A stretch of DNA of 64,000 nt from CADEDV01 sp964412375 (GCA_964412375.1 CAYPOD010000002.1:1-64000); one strand, 5' to 3'. Shown: positions 1 to 9,488, counted from the stretch's first letter. Notes: generated from the letters alone by a model not told the origin. Made by a program: numbers and translations.

Positions 1-54
<54 letters not shown>

Positions 55-146
55 TGGTTATCTGCCGGATAAGATACCCGGGCTGTAAAGAACTTAAGGG
101 CTGCAAAAATAGGCATTGGCCTTTTTGCAAAAAAATTTTTGACAGT

Positions 147-365
147 TTATTTATACTTGGGAGTATATAATGAGCTTTCCTGCACTTTTACTTTCGGCTT
201 ATCATATCGCTTGGTAGAAAGCATGTAGCAACTGCCCAGTACAAAAGCTACGATACAAGCCACTTGCAGATAGAACAGGAATGCGGAAGAAGAAACCCAG
301 TTGTGGGTAAAATCCCTGTCCTGTACTTTTTTAAGCTCTTCCTGGTAATCATGTGTAGTGCTCAT
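147..365 (-). CDS. small single-pass membrane protein, unknown function
   Basis: 72 aa. Residues 1-25 are polar and charged; about 27-50 form one hydrophobic segment (SAFLFYLQVACIVAFVLGSC); the tail is basic (KRYDKPKVKV). The start is ATG at 365. A TATTTTTG promoter box on the minus strand (390-383) lies 17 bases upstream, which supports a real gene. I do not recognise a family. It lies between a tRNA gene and a glycosyltransferase on the same strand, and no functional link is evident. Confidence 0.6.
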   Translation of the reverse strand: MSTTHDYQEELKKVQDRDFTHNWVSSSAFLFYLQVACIVAFVLGSCYMLSTKRYDKPKVKVQESSLYTPKYK

Positions 366-409
366 GGGAAAATTTTGTGCTGCAAAAATAAGGGTTCACC
401 TTGAAATAA

Positions 410-1441
410 TTAACCCGTTTTACGGACAATTTCGCCGAAGGTTTTTTGCTTTTTGACAAAGTGCCGCCAGGCAATATTGCCTTTGAAAATACCGGGCAGG
501 TCGTACATTTTTTTTACAGGAAAAACACTTCTTCGTTTGAAGAACAGCCACCATTTTATAAATGCCGCATGTGCCCTGACAACTGCAATGAAATAGCCGG
601 GATCGCCGCGGAGTAAACCCTTCCAGGCTGAAACAGCATCGAGCAAATTCCGCAATGGCATGACCCATAGTTTTCGCTGCCAGGGAAGATTTTTTGACAG
701 CATGATCCGGTTGTTGCGAAAGTTGAGATATGTTTTCCGAGAATTGCCTTTAGGCAGGGTGCCGCCACCCAAATGATAAACTACAGATTCAGGGCATGAC
801 CATACCTGTTGACCGGCAGCTTGTATCCGCCAGCAAAGATCAATCTCTTCCTGGTGAGCAAAAAAGTATTCATCAAAGCCTTTCATGGCATGAAAAACAG
901 AAGACCGGATGAACAAGGCAGCACCACTGGCCCAGAAAACAGGACCAGGCTCATCATATTGACCGTGATCTTCTTCACAAATATCAAATACCCGTCCTCT
1001 GGCGAAAGGATAACCAAACCTGTCTATCCATCCGCCGGCAGCACCGGCATATTCAAAAATATTCTTGTTGTTGTAAGAGAGAATTTTCGGCTGACAGGCG
1101 GCAATGGCTGTATTGCTTTCCAGCAGTTCCATCATGGGTTGCAGCCAGCCAGCTGTTACTTCCACATCTGAATTAAGGATAACATAGTAATCGGCCTGCA
1201 CCTGTTTCAATGTCTCATTGTATCCCCTGGCGAAACCATAGTTTTTGTCAAGAGGAATCACTTTCACCGCCCTGTGGTGCGCTGTTATATAGCTGATTGA
1301 ATCATCGGTTGAACCATTGTCGGCAACAATGATCTCAGCCACGGCTGAAGAGAAAGCAATTACCGATGGAAGAAATGTTTCCAGATGTTTTCTTCCGTTC
1401 CAGTTAAGAATAACCACAGCAATTTTTGGCGATGGGCTCAA
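410..1441 (-). CDS. family 2 glycosyltransferase (rhamnosyltransferase-like)
   Basis: About 343 aa. The N-terminus has the GT2 GT-A fold signature: VVILNWNGRKH, then IIVADNGSTDDS (nucleotide-sugar binding), and VILNSDVEV with the metal-binding acidic motif near residue 95. ASGAALFIRSSVF and the acceptor-side segment DEYFFAHQEEIDLCWRIQ follow. The C-terminal 100 residues carry amphipathic helices typical of membrane-associated enzymes that build cell-surface polysaccharide. Family members transfer a sugar from an NDP-sugar to a lipid-linked or surface glycan; the substrate cannot be read from sequence. The longest frame begins with TTG at 1456, but that codon is part of a TATTTTTG promoter box (1461-1454 on the minus strand), so TTG at 1441 (MSPSPKIAV) is preferred. 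Confidence 0.88.
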   Translation of the reverse strand: MSPSPKIAVVILNWNGRKHLETFLPSVIAFSSAVAEIIVADNGSTDDSISYITAHHRAVKVIPLDKNYGFARGYNETLKQVQADYYVILNSDVEVTAGWLQPMMELLESNTAIAACQPKILSYNNKNIFEYAGAAGGWIDRFGYPFARGRVFDICEEDHGQYDEPGPVFWASGAALFIRSSVFHAMKGFDEYFFAHQEEIDLCWRIQAAGQQVWSCPESVVYHLGGGTLPKGNSRKTYLNFRNNRIMLSKNLPWQRKLWVMPLRNLLDAVSAWKGLLRGDPGYFIAVVRAHAAFIKWWLFFKRRSVFPVKKMYDLPGIFKGNIAWRHFVKKQKTFGEIVRKTG

Positions 1442-1528
1442 CAGCGTTTTTTTCAAAAATAAGACATGATTAGCATCCTTACAGTCAGTCTTTTTTCAGT
1501 ATTCGTTTGATTGCTGTTAAATTCGTAC

Positions 1529-2680
1529 ATGTTTCAGCAATTAATTAACTGGCGGACTGGCCTGGCACTAATAGCGATTATTATTGTTACAGGCACTATT
1601 TTTTATTCCCGCTACCTGGCCCGTAAAATTGCTGCTGATGAACGCCTGAAAGTGGAACAATGGGTGGAGGCAGGAAAAACCCTGATCAATTCACCTGCTG
1701 ATGCAGATACAAGACTTGCGTCTATGCTGCTAACTCAAAATACCAGCATCCCTATCATAGAAACGGATGAAAAAGACAGTATTCTTCAATACATAAATAT
1801 TGATTCAGCAAAAGCTGCTGCAAATGGTTCATTTGTTGAAAAAAAACTTCGGCAGTTCAAGACGCAGCATCCGCCGGTGGAATGGACAGATCCCAATGAC
1901 CCTGCAATAAAAAACCGGTATTATTACGGCGAATCGCAATTGCTGAAAGAAGTGAGGTATTACCCGCTTGTGCAATTATGTATTGTTGGCTTATTCATTA
2001 TCGTAACCTTACTGGCTTTACGCAGCAGCTATCGTTCGGTACAAAACCAGGTGTGGGCAGGCATGGCCAAGGAAACAGCTCACCAGTTGGGTACTCCCGT
2101 TTCTTCTTTGGAAGGCTGGGTGGAAATGCTGAAAGAAAACCCGGAGAATGAAAAAATTGTCCAGGAACTTGAAAAAGATGTGAGTCGTTTACGGCTGGTT
2201 TCTGACAGGTTTGGGAAAATAGGCAGTTCACCGCAGTTAGAAGAAATGGATATTGTGAAACAAGTGAGTAATATGGTGGATTATATCCGGAAAAGAGCGC
2301 CGGGTTCGGTCAGTTTTACCCTGGACACACATGGCGATGCCCATGTTAATGCAATGATTTCGGCGCCATTGTTTGACTGGGTTATTGAAAACCTGCTGAA
2401 AAATGCGTTGGATGCAATGGAAGGAAAAGGTACAATCCATGTTTCAATACAGGATTCAGAGAAGACAGTAAGCATAGATGTAACCGACAGTGGCAAGGGA
2501 ATAGCCACCCAGCATATCAGCCAGGTGTTCAAACCCGGTTTTACTACTAAAAAAAGAGGATGGGGTCTTGGACTGAGTCTTTCCCGTCGTATCATAGAGC
2601 AGTATCATAATGGCCAAATCTTCGTCAAACATTCCGAAGTGGGAAAAGGAACTACATTCAGGTTGGTGCTTCGCAAATAA
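1529..2680 (+). CDS. membrane sensor histidine kinase
   Basis: 383 aa from ATG 1529 (a TTG 18 bases upstream is possible). The two transmembrane segments, about residues 8-28 and 148-168, bracket a roughly 115-residue periplasmic region that has no recognised sensor domain. The kinase core follows: H-box KETAHQLGTPVSS with phospho-acceptor His185, N-box NLLKNALDAMEG, G1 box DSGKGI, F-box PGFTTKKRGWG and G2 box GLGLSLSRRI. These define a HATPase_c histidine kinase that autophosphorylates and passes phosphate to a response regulator. No HAMP or PAS domain is visible and no regulator gene is adjacent, so it is an orphan whose partner is elsewhere. A variant box, TAaaTTCG, lies three bases before the ATG. 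Confidence 0.9.
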   Translation: MFQQLINWRTGLALIAIIIVTGTIFYSRYLARKIAADERLKVEQWVEAGKTLINSPADADTRLASMLLTQNTSIPIIETDEKDSILQYINIDSAKAAANGSFVEKKLRQFKTQHPPVEWTDPNDPAIKNRYYYGESQLLKEVRYYPLVQLCIVGLFIIVTLLALRSSYRSVQNQVWAGMAKETAHQLGTPVSSLEGWVEMLKENPENEKIVQELEKDVSRLRLVSDRFGKIGSSPQLEEMDIVKQVSNMVDYIRKRAPGSVSFTLDTHGDAHVNAMISAPLFDWVIENLLKNALDAMEGKGTIHVSIQDSEKTVSIDVTDSGKGIATQHISQVFKPGFTTKKRGWGLGLSLSRRIIEQYHNGQIFVKHSEVGKGTTFRLVLRK

Positions 2681-2722
2681 AAAAGTTGCTAGTTTGCCAT
2701 ATCAATGAGTGTGTAAGAGTAC

Positions 2723-2730
2723 TATATTTG
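2723..2730 (+). promoter_or_regulatory. minus-7 box of the tRNA-Leu promoter
   Basis: TATATTTG matches the Bacteroidota consensus TAnnTTTG exactly and lies 13 bases before the tRNA. The nearest TTTG upstream is 26 bases away, outside the usual 19-21 spacing, so the minus-33 element is weak or absent. Confidence 0.6.
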
Positions 2731-2743
2731 CAGTCCTCAAAAA

Positions 2744-2827
2744 GCCCAGGTGGTGAAATTGGTAGACACGCTACTTTGAGGTGGTAGTGGCCGAAAGGCT
2801 GTGCTGGTTCGAATCCAGTCTTGGGCA
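2744..2827 (+). tRNA. tRNA-Leu (GAG)
   Basis: 84 nt with a long variable arm, as expected for leucine tRNA. The acceptor strands GCCCAGG and CTTGGGC pair, the D-arm has TGGTGAAATTGGTAGACAC, the anticodon loop holds GAG, and the T-arm is GGTTCGAATCC. CCA is not encoded: the discriminator A is followed by CGG. Confidence 0.95.
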
Positions 2828-2832
2828 CGGAT

Positions 2833-2860
2833 AAAGCTCTGATTACATCAGGGCTTTTTT
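2833..2860 (+). terminator. rho-independent terminator after tRNA-Leu
   Basis: AAGCTCTGAT-tac-ATCAGGGCTT followed by a T run. It probably ends the tRNA transcript and lies just before the 3' end of the convergent mgtE. Confidence 0.8.
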
Positions 2861-2879
2861 AGTTAATGCCATTTTAAGT

Positions 2880-4268
2880 TTACAGTAAAACACCTTTGAG
2901 CAGCAAAAATGCAGTTCCGAAATAGATCAATAGTCCTGTGACATCAACTAGTGTGGCTACAAAAGGGGTAGAAGATGCTGCAGGGTCAGCGCCTAATCTT
3001 TTCAACAACAAGGGAAGCATCGAGCCCATAATGGTTCCCCACATCACCACACCGATGATGGCAAACCCAATGGCAAAACCGATGCGGATAAAATGTTCGC
3101 CAAAAAGATCGAAGAAGTGGTAGCCGCCAAAAACAATAAAGAAACCCATGATGCCCAGAGTTGTGCCCATTACAAAACCGGAAATAACTTCACGGCGGGC
3201 AATGCGCCACCAGTCGCTCACGGTAATTTCACCCAGTGCCATGGCCTGTATGATCAATGTAGCAGCTTGCGAACCGCTGTTGCCGCCACTGGAAATGATC
3301 AGCGGGATAAACGTGGATAACACCAGCACTTGTTCCAGTGTTTCCTGGAAACTGGACATAGCAGCAATAGTGAGTGTTTCCCCAACAAAGAGTATGATCA
3401 GCCAGATGATCCTTTTCTTATACAGCTTCACCAGCGGCACATCCAGGTAGGGCTCATCAAGAGCAGCTGTACCCCCGATCTTTTGAATATCCTCACTGAA
3501 TTCTTCGCTGGCCACCCATAGAATATCGTCAATCGTTACAATGCCTAATAATTTATTGCTGTTGCTAACTACCGGCAAAGCCACCCGGTTATTCATTTTA
3601 AACACTTCACTGGCGGTTTCCTGGTCGTCAAATGCATGCAGCGCAATGACACGGTCATCCATCAGTTCAGACACTTTTTTATCCGGGGGGTTCAGAATAA
3701 AATCCCGGATACGGATATCATCAAGCAGTTCTCCTTTTTTGTTGATGACATAGATCACTTCAATCGTTTCGCTGTCTTTGCCAAACTTGCGGATGGTGGC
3801 AAACACTTCTTCAATCGTATTGTCGGGATACACATATACATAGTCTGGCGTCATCAGGCGACCGATACTGTTTTCGGGATAACCTAATAATGAAAGAGTG
3901 ATCTTTCTTTCATCCGGGTCCAGCAATTTGATCAGTTCCCTTACCGCATTGCTGGGCAGTTCTTCTAAAAAATCAGTACGGTCATCTGCCGGTAGTTCAT
4001 TGAGGAGGGTGGCAGTGGTGCTGGCGGGCAATTCATGAATAATCCTTTTTTGTACGGAAAGATCAAGTATCTTAAATACACTGGCGGCCCGATGCACCGA
4101 CATGTTGGCAATGATCTGGCTTTCATAGTCAGGAAATTCTTCTACCAGGCCGGCCACATCGCTGATGTTCTGGTGGTCCAGGAAGTCCCTGATCTGTAGT
4201 TTGTCTTCTGTTTGAATAACAGCTTCGAACTGCTCCTGCAATGTTGGTTGTTCCAGTTCCAGTGACAT
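2880..4268 (-). CDS. mgtE: magnesium transporter MgtE
   Basis: 462 aa, normal length for the family. The cytosolic N-domain of helical repeats (residues about 20-135; DRTDFLEELP is typical) is followed by a CBS pair (about 140-260; GRLMTPDYVYVYPDNTIEEV and LLGIVTIDDILWV) and five transmembrane helices from about residue 285, including the pore signature PLIISSGGNSGSQAATL. MgtE is a Mg2+ channel in the inner membrane that is closed by Mg2+ bound between the N and CBS domains. A TATTTTTG box (4280-4273 on the minus strand) ends only four bases before the ATG, suggesting a leaderless transcript. Confidence 0.96.
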   Translation of the reverse strand: MSLELEQPTLQEQFEAVIQTEDKLQIRDFLDHQNISDVAGLVEEFPDYESQIIANMSVHRAASVFKILDLSVQKRIIHELPASTTATLLNELPADDRTDFLEELPSNAVRELIKLLDPDERKITLSLLGYPENSIGRLMTPDYVYVYPDNTIEEVFATIRKFGKDSETIEVIYVINKKGELLDDIRIRDFILNPPDKKVSELMDDRVIALHAFDDQETASEVFKMNNRVALPVVSNSNKLLGIVTIDDILWVASEEFSEDIQKIGGTAALDEPYLDVPLVKLYKKRIIWLIILFVGETLTIAAMSSFQETLEQVLVLSTFIPLIISSGGNSGSQAATLIIQAMALGEITVSDWWRIARREVISGFVMGTTLGIMGFFIVFGGYHFFDLFGEHFIRIGFAIGFAIIGVVMWGTIMGSMLPLLLKRLGADPAASSTPFVATLVDVTGLLIYFGTAFLLLKGVLL

Positions 4269-4391
4269 GTTTCAAAAATACGAAGTAAGAAATTAGAACG
4301 ATGGTTTAAGCCTGGAGCAATGAAAATTTAATGAAACCGCAATAGTATTATTGCATACTTATAATTTCGCATTTCAGAATTCCTATTCATC

Positions 4392-4775
4392 TTGATACTG
4401 CCAATTTTATACATAGCATCTGCCGGTGAAAAGGGCAGGGGAGTCTTTAGCCGGGAAGATATTGACAGCGGCACACTAATTGAAATTGCCCCGGTGATAG
4501 TAATGAGCGCAGCAGACCGAAAGCTGCTGGATCAAACCCTCCTTCATGACTACATATTTGAATGGGGTGAAAACAAAGAAGGGTGTTGCATGGCACTTGG
4601 CTATGTGCCTGTTTACAATCATGCCTATGATTCCAACTGTGAATACGAAATGGATTTTGTTTCCGCACAAATTCTCATCCGCACCGTGCGGCCTGTAAAA
4701 GCAGGGGAAGAACTTTGTATCAACTATAATGGCGACTGGAATAACAGGAAGAAATTATGGTTTGATACAAAATAA
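4392..4775 (+). CDS. SET domain protein (putative lysine methyltransferase)
   Basis: 127 aa. It shows the SET-domain order: KGRGVFSREDIDSGTLIEIAPV at the N-terminus, YVPVYNHAYDSNCEY (the NH-S motif that contributes to the SAM and pseudoknot region) near residue 80, and AGEELCINYNGDW (the GEEL-Y motif) near the C-terminus. Family members transfer a methyl group from SAM to lysine; bacterial short SET proteins are poorly characterised and the target is unknown. The start is TTG at 4392, the only start codon before the conserved GRGVFS motif. A TAATTTCG near-consensus box lies about 20 bases upstream. It converges with the CHRD lipoprotein across a shared terminator. Confidence 0.85.
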   Translation: MILPILYIASAGEKGRGVFSREDIDSGTLIEIAPVIVMSAADRKLLDQTLLHDYIFEWGENKEGCCMALGYVPVYNHAYDSNCEYEMDFVSAQILIRTVRPVKAGEELCINYNGDWNNRKKLWFDTK

Positions 4776-4776
4776 A

Positions 4777-4803
4777 AGGCCACACAGCATAACTGTATGG
4801 CCT
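4777..4803. terminator. bidirectional terminator between convergent genes
   Basis: AGGCCACACAG-cataa-CTGTATGGCCT, with one mismatch, A-rich on the left and T-rich on the right. It can serve the SET gene on the plus strand and the CHRD gene on the minus strand. Confidence 0.75.
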
Positions 4804-4820
4804 TCTGGTTTAAAGATTTT

Positions 4821-5447
4821 TTACTGGAATTTGATTTGTGCCCTCACTTCTCCATACCACCTGTATTGGCAGGAAGCAGGGACATTTGCCGGGCTGCCGA
4901 TAAACGTTTCAGTATGCAGGGTGAGATAGTATAAACCATTAAGAAGGTCTACTTCTTTCACCTTTACACCATCTACTAGCAGTGCTCCGCTAAAAGAACC
5001 AGATGGTCCATACAAGCCTCTCGCAATAGGACCTAACAATGGAACAGTCTGGAGACCATTTGTAAACTGCTGGACCCATGAATAAGGCGTAGTCGTATCA
5101 GCAAATGGCCGGAAACCAGGTGTGGTTGTATAAGCTGGAAAAGAAGTGTTCAAAGCGCTGTAACTAACGGGGGCCGGTGCACATATTCGTATGGCAATTA
5201 CACTATCGCTCAGGCCAGACCAGGTAACTTTATAGTTAAGGAGTTTGGTTGTCTTATCGTATGTCACATCCAATGAGCCAAGTCCCGTTGTCGTAGAGGC
5301 GGGCACCACTTGTGCGCCTGTCATGACTAAATTCGTTTTTGAGAAAACAGTTGTTTTGGCCAGTTCATCTTCATTCTGGCAGGAGTTGAAGCCCAGCAGG
5401 GCTCCAAAAAGAATTGAAGCAAAAGCAGTTAGTCTGAACAATTTCAT
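4821..5447 (-). CDS. CHRD domain lipoprotein
   Basis: 208 aa. Residues 1-23 form a lipoprotein signal with lipobox GFNSC (Cys23). The remainder matches the CHRD domain: LVMTGAQVVPASTTTGLGSLDVTYD at the N-terminal half, then LLNYKVTWSGLSDSVIAIRI, and a C-terminal GLYYLTLHTETFIGSP followed by EVRAQI. CHRD domains were first described in chordin and occur in many exported bacterial proteins; no bacterial function is established. It is probably anchored in the outer or inner membrane facing the periplasm or surface. Confidence 0.85.
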   Translation of the reverse strand: MKLFRLTAFASILFGALLGFNSCQNEDELAKTTVFSKTNLVMTGAQVVPASTTTGLGSLDVTYDKTTKLLNYKVTWSGLSDSVIAIRICAPAPVSYSALNTSFPAYTTTPGFRPFADTTTPYSWVQQFTNGLQTVPLLGPIARGLYGPSGSFSGALLVDGVKVKEVDLLNGLYYLTLHTETFIGSPANVPASCQYRWYGEVRAQIKFQ

Positions 5448-5621
5448 GGTTGCATGATTTGTAGTAAAAATAAGAACTTTTTGTATTCGGCCAAGAAAGC
5501 CCGGTTTTTTTGTAGTTCAGGCCTGGAATTGTGGGTAAACTGTTGATGCTGCAGCCCGATTATATGACCGGTATTTGTGACAAATATTATTCCATTACCT
5601 TAATGAATCAAAACAACCGGT

Positions 5622-6818
5622 ATGACTACCGTCGCTTTTGCTGGACGCAACCGCATCAATTCTATTGATATTTTACGAGGGCTCGTTATGGTCATCATGG
5701 CACTGGACCATGTCCGTGATTTTTTTCATAGCGAGGCGTTTACTGATGACCCGATGAACCTTGCTACAACTACACCCTGGCTGTACTTCACCCGCTGGAT
5801 CACTCATTTTTGTGCCCCTATTTTTGTTTTTCTTGCCGGTACGTCTGCATTCCTGATGGGGCAAAAGAAAACAAAAAACGAATTGAGCTGGTTTTTGATG
5901 AAGAGAGGTTTCTGGCTCATACTTATCGAAGTGGTGATCATCTCCTTTGCCTGGACTTTCAATCCTTTCTACAATGTCATTTTTTTGCAAGTGATCTGGG
6001 CCATAGGAATCAGTATGGTGATGCTGGGGTTGCTGGTAAGGCTTCCTTTCAGGGTAATATTGGTTATGGGTTTAATTATAGTGTTTGGTCATAACCTGCT
6101 CGATTATTACGAAGCTGGGAAAATGGGCCAGTTAGGTTTTTGGTCTGATCTGTTGCACAGCGGCAGGTTCTCGGCATATACATTATGGGAAGGTCATTCT
6201 GTTTGGATCGTTTATCCATTTCTTCCCTGGGTGGGATTGATGGCTCTTGGTTATTGCTTTGGTGTTTGGTTTAAAAAGGATGTTTCCCAGGCCGAACGGC
6301 AAAAAAAGCTAATCCTGTTGGGTCTTTCATTAATAGTGCTGTTTGTAGTGCTGCGTTTAATCAATGCTTATGGAAATCCCTCAACATGGGCGTCACATCC
6401 AAGAGGGCCATTGTATTCTTTCTTTTCTTTTATGGATGTGCAGAAATATCCGCCATCTCTTATGTTTTTATGTGCCACACTCGGACCAGCCCTTATCCTG
6501 CTTGCTTTTCTTGAAAAAATGAAGGGTCGATGGACAAACTTCCTGATGGTTTACGGTAAAGTGCCTTTCTTTTATTATGTGCTGCATTTCTATCTTATTC
6601 ATCTTTTCTGTGTGATCGCTTTTTATGCGGATGGATACATAAGCAGCCAGATAATGACACCGGGATTTCCGTTCTATTTCCGGCCACCTGCTTTTGGTTT
6701 TGAACTGTGGGTGGTGTATGTTGTTTGGATTGTAACAGTACTGGCACTTTACCCGCTTTGCAAATGGTATGGAAAGTATAAAGCCACACACAAACAGTGG
6801 TGGCTGAGTTATCTCTGA
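5622..6818 (+). CDS. DUF1624/HGSNAT-like membrane acyltransferase
   Basis: 398 aa with about ten transmembrane segments. The N-terminus RINSIDILRGLVMVIMALDHVRDFF is the signature of the heparan-alpha-glucosaminide N-acetyltransferase catalytic-domain family (DUF1624), with the conserved RG and DH residues in the first helix. FCAPIFVFLAGTSAFLMG forms helix 2 and YPFLPWVGLMALGYCFG a later one. In the eukaryotic enzyme an acetyl group is carried across the membrane onto a sugar; the bacterial substrate is unknown, perhaps a cell-envelope glycan. The start is ATG 5622. It converges with mutS. Confidence 0.85.
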   Translation: MTTVAFAGRNRINSIDILRGLVMVIMALDHVRDFFHSEAFTDDPMNLATTTPWLYFTRWITHFCAPIFVFLAGTSAFLMGQKKTKNELSWFLMKRGFWLILIEVVIISFAWTFNPFYNVIFLQVIWAIGISMVMLGLLVRLPFRVILVMGLIIVFGHNLLDYYEAGKMGQLGFWSDLLHSGRFSAYTLWEGHSVWIVYPFLPWVGLMALGYCFGVWFKKDVSQAERQKKLILLGLSLIVLFVVLRLINAYGNPSTWASHPRGPLYSFFSFMDVQKYPPSLMFLCATLGPALILLAFLEKMKGRWTNFLMVYGKVPFFYYVLHFYLIHLFCVIAFYADGYISSQIMTPGFPFYFRPPAFGFELWVVYVVWIVTVLALYPLCKWYGKYKATHKQWWLSYL

Positions 6819-6848
6819 ATTTGTCAGGTGGTCTACGCCTGGCAAACT

Positions 6849-9488
6849 TTATTTTAGTTTACTTTTTATCTCCTGCAGTTTCAGCAATGCCTCAACAGGT
6901 GTCAGGCGGTTAATGTCCATACCTTCCAGCAGTTTCCTGATCTCATCAAATGTTTCGGAGTGGGCATCAAAAATAGAAAGCTGCATCCGATTGCTATCGG
7001 ATTTGGGGCCGGATAGAGATTTGATCTTAGATTCCAGTCCGGCAGATTCCTGGCTGCCGACGCCTGATTCCCGGCTTTCCTCCAGTTGCTTCAAAATATC
7101 ATTGGCCCGGTCAATCAGTGACGGTGGCATACCCGCCATTTTCGCCACATGAATACCAAAACTGTGGGTGCTGCCTCCTGGTGCCAGTTTGCGCAGGAAA
7201 ATAATTTTATTGCCCACCTCTTTATTGGTGATATGATAATTCTTTACTCTTGGCAGTTTTTCTTCCAGTTCGTTCAGTTCATGATAGTGGGTGGCAAATA
7301 AAGTTTTGGGTTGATGCGGGGAATTATGCAGGTGTTCAGCAATACTCCACGCAATGGAAATACCATCATAAGTGGAAGTGCCCCGTCCGATCTCATCGAG
7401 CAATATCAAACTGCGGGGAGTGATATTATTGATGATGGAAGCCGTTTCGTTCATCTCCACCATAAAAGTGGATTCACCGCCGCTGAGATTGTCCGAGGCG
7501 CCGACACGGGTAAATATTTTATCGGTCAGTGAAATCTTTGCCTCTGCTGCTGGTACAAAAGAGCCGATATGTGCCATCAAAGTGATCAACGCTGTTTGCC
7601 GGAGTAAGGCTGATTTACCACTCATATTCGGTCCGGTGAGTATGATGATCTGCTGTTCGGATTTATTCAGTTCAAGATCATTGCTGATATAACTTTCACC
7701 CAACGGCAGGTTTCTTTCAATCACCGGGTGACGGCCTTCTTTCACGATCCATTCACTGCCATCATGCAATTGTGGTTTTTTATATTGAAACTGGATGGCA
7801 TTATTGGCAAAACAGGCCATGCAGTCAAGAATGGCAACAATAGTACCATTGGTCTGCACCGGGGCGAGGTAATCAAACAGTTCATTCAACAACGCTTCAT
7901 ATAGCTCCAGTTCCAGTTTCAATATTTTTTCTTCGGCGCCGGTAATTTTTTCTTCGTATTCTTTTAATTCAGGAGTGATATAACGTTCTGCATTGGCCAG
8001 TGTCTGTTTCCGTGTCCAGTCGGACGGCACTTTGCTTTTATGCGAATTGGTCACTTCGAGATAATAACCAAACACATTATTGAAACCGATCTTCAGCGAA
8101 GAAATACCTGTTCTCTCCGCTTCTTTCAATTGCAGTTGGGTGAGATATTCCTTACCACTATAGGCTATCCGGCGTAGTGCGTCAAGTTCACTGCTGACAC
8201 CGCTGTTCATCATGCCGCCTTTTACCGCAAGGGCAGGGGGATTATCAATGATCTCTTTAAAAATTTTTTCGGCGATATAAGGACAAGGGTTCAGTGCATC
8301 ACCCAATCTTTTCAGGTATTCGTTGGAAGAGGCTGAACAAAGTTGTTTGATGATTTCCACCTGTTTCAAGCCTCTTGCCAGTTGCAGCACTTCACGGGGA
8401 TTGATCTTTTTCAGTGGTATCTTGGAAACCAGCCGCTCAATGTCGCCGCAATGCTTGACGGCCATGACGATCTTATTCCTCAAGTCGGTTTCATAAATAA
8501 AAAACGAAACCAGTTCCAGGCGTTCATTGATCTTCTGAATATCTTTCAAGGGAAAAATGATCCAGCGTTTCAGCAAACGGGCACCCATAGGTGAAACGGT
8601 GTTATCCAAAACACTAAGCAGCGTATGGTTGCCTTCAGAATTCCCTATCACCAATTCAAGGTTCCTTATTGTAAAACGGTCCATCCACAAAAAATCATCC
8701 CGGTCAATGCGTTGCAGTGAAGTGATATGCTGCAGGTTGGGGTGTTCCGTATCTTTTAAATAATGAATAACAGCCCCTGCAGCGATCAGTCCTTTGGAAA
8801 GATCATCCACGCCAAAACCTTTGAGGGAATGTGTCTGGAAATGTTTCAGCAAAATATCTTCTGCATATGCATTGTCAAAGATCCATTCATCCAGTGTGTA
8901 GCTGTAGATCTTGCCGCCGAAATATTCTTTGAAACGTTTTTGCTGGTGACGCTGGTACACCACTTCAGCCGGTTTGAAACTTTGCAACAATTTGTCTGCA
9001 TATTCCCGGTCACCTTCCGCAATCAGGAATTCACCGGTGGAAATATCGAGGAAAGCCAATCCATACTGGTCGTTTTCTGCAAAGTGAACAGCCGCCAGGA
9101 AATTATTGCTATGATGTTCTAATAATTTATCGTTTACGGCCGTGCCGGGTGTCACCATATCGGTCACGCCTCTTTTCACCACACCTTTTGCCTGTTTGGG
9201 ATCTTCGAGCTGATCGCAAATCGCCACCCGGTGACCGGCTTTCACCAGTTTGTGCAAATAAGTATCGAGTGCATGATGCGGAAAACCGGCCAGTTCAGCC
9301 GAAGCGGCCGCCCCGTTATTTCTTTTGGTGAGGGTGATGCCAAGAATCTGTGAAGCCAGTACAGCATCCTGCCCGAAAGTTTCATAAAAATCCCCAACAC
9401 GAAACAACAGGATGGCATCCGGGTATTTTTGCTTGATAGCCCGGTGCTGCTGCATCATGGGTGTATCGGAACTTGCCGTCTTCGCCAT
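6849..9488 (-). CDS. mutS: DNA mismatch repair protein MutS
   Basis: 879 aa. The N-terminal mismatch-binding domain carries LLFRVGDFYETFGQDA (Phe-x-Glu mismatch reader). The connector, core and clamp domains follow, then the ABC-type ATPase: Walker A TGPNMSGKSALLRQ, STFMVEMNETASI, Walker B LILLDEIGRGTSTYDG and FATHYHELNEL. MutS binds mispaired bases and recruits MutL. Residues about 801-836 hold a low-complexity insert (SRESGVGSQESAG and following) between the ATPase and the C-terminal helix, where other MutS proteins have a short linker; its DNA contains the palindrome TCCGATTGCTATCGGA (see findings). A TATTTTTG box on the minus strand (9537-9530) lies about 41 bases upstream. Confidence 0.98.
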   Translation of the reverse strand: MAKTASSDTPMMQQHRAIKQKYPDAILLFRVGDFYETFGQDAVLASQILGITLTKRNNGAAASAELAGFPHHALDTYLHKLVKAGHRVAICDQLEDPKQAKGVVKRGVTDMVTPGTAVNDKLLEHHSNNFLAAVHFAENDQYGLAFLDISTGEFLIAEGDREYADKLLQSFKPAEVVYQRHQQKRFKEYFGGKIYSYTLDEWIFDNAYAEDILLKHFQTHSLKGFGVDDLSKGLIAAGAVIHYLKDTEHPNLQHITSLQRIDRDDFLWMDRFTIRNLELVIGNSEGNHTLLSVLDNTVSPMGARLLKRWIIFPLKDIQKINERLELVSFFIYETDLRNKIVMAVKHCGDIERLVSKIPLKKINPREVLQLARGLKQVEIIKQLCSASSNEYLKRLGDALNPCPYIAEKIFKEIIDNPPALAVKGGMMNSGVSSELDALRRIAYSGKEYLTQLQLKEAERTGISSLKIGFNNVFGYYLEVTNSHKSKVPSDWTRKQTLANAERYITPELKEYEEKITGAEEKILKLELELYEALLNELFDYLAPVQTNGTIVAILDCMACFANNAIQFQYKKPQLHDGSEWIVKEGRHPVIERNLPLGESYISNDLELNKSEQQIIILTGPNMSGKSALLRQTALITLMAHIGSFVPAAEAKISLTDKIFTRVGASDNLSGGESTFMVEMNETASIINNITPRSLILLDEIGRGTSTYDGISIAWSIAEHLHNSPHQPKTLFATHYHELNELEEKLPRVKNYHITNKEVGNKIIFLRKLAPGGSTHSFGIHVAKMAGMPPSLIDRANDILKQLEESRESGVGSQESAGLESKIKSLSGPKSDSNRMQLSIFDAHSETFDEIRKLLEGMDINRLTPVEALLKLQEIKSKLK

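Noticed and set aside
2693..2730. A full two-element promoter for tRNA-Leu
   Set aside because: Only the minus-7 box matches; the nearest TTTG is 26 bases away, beyond normal spacing.
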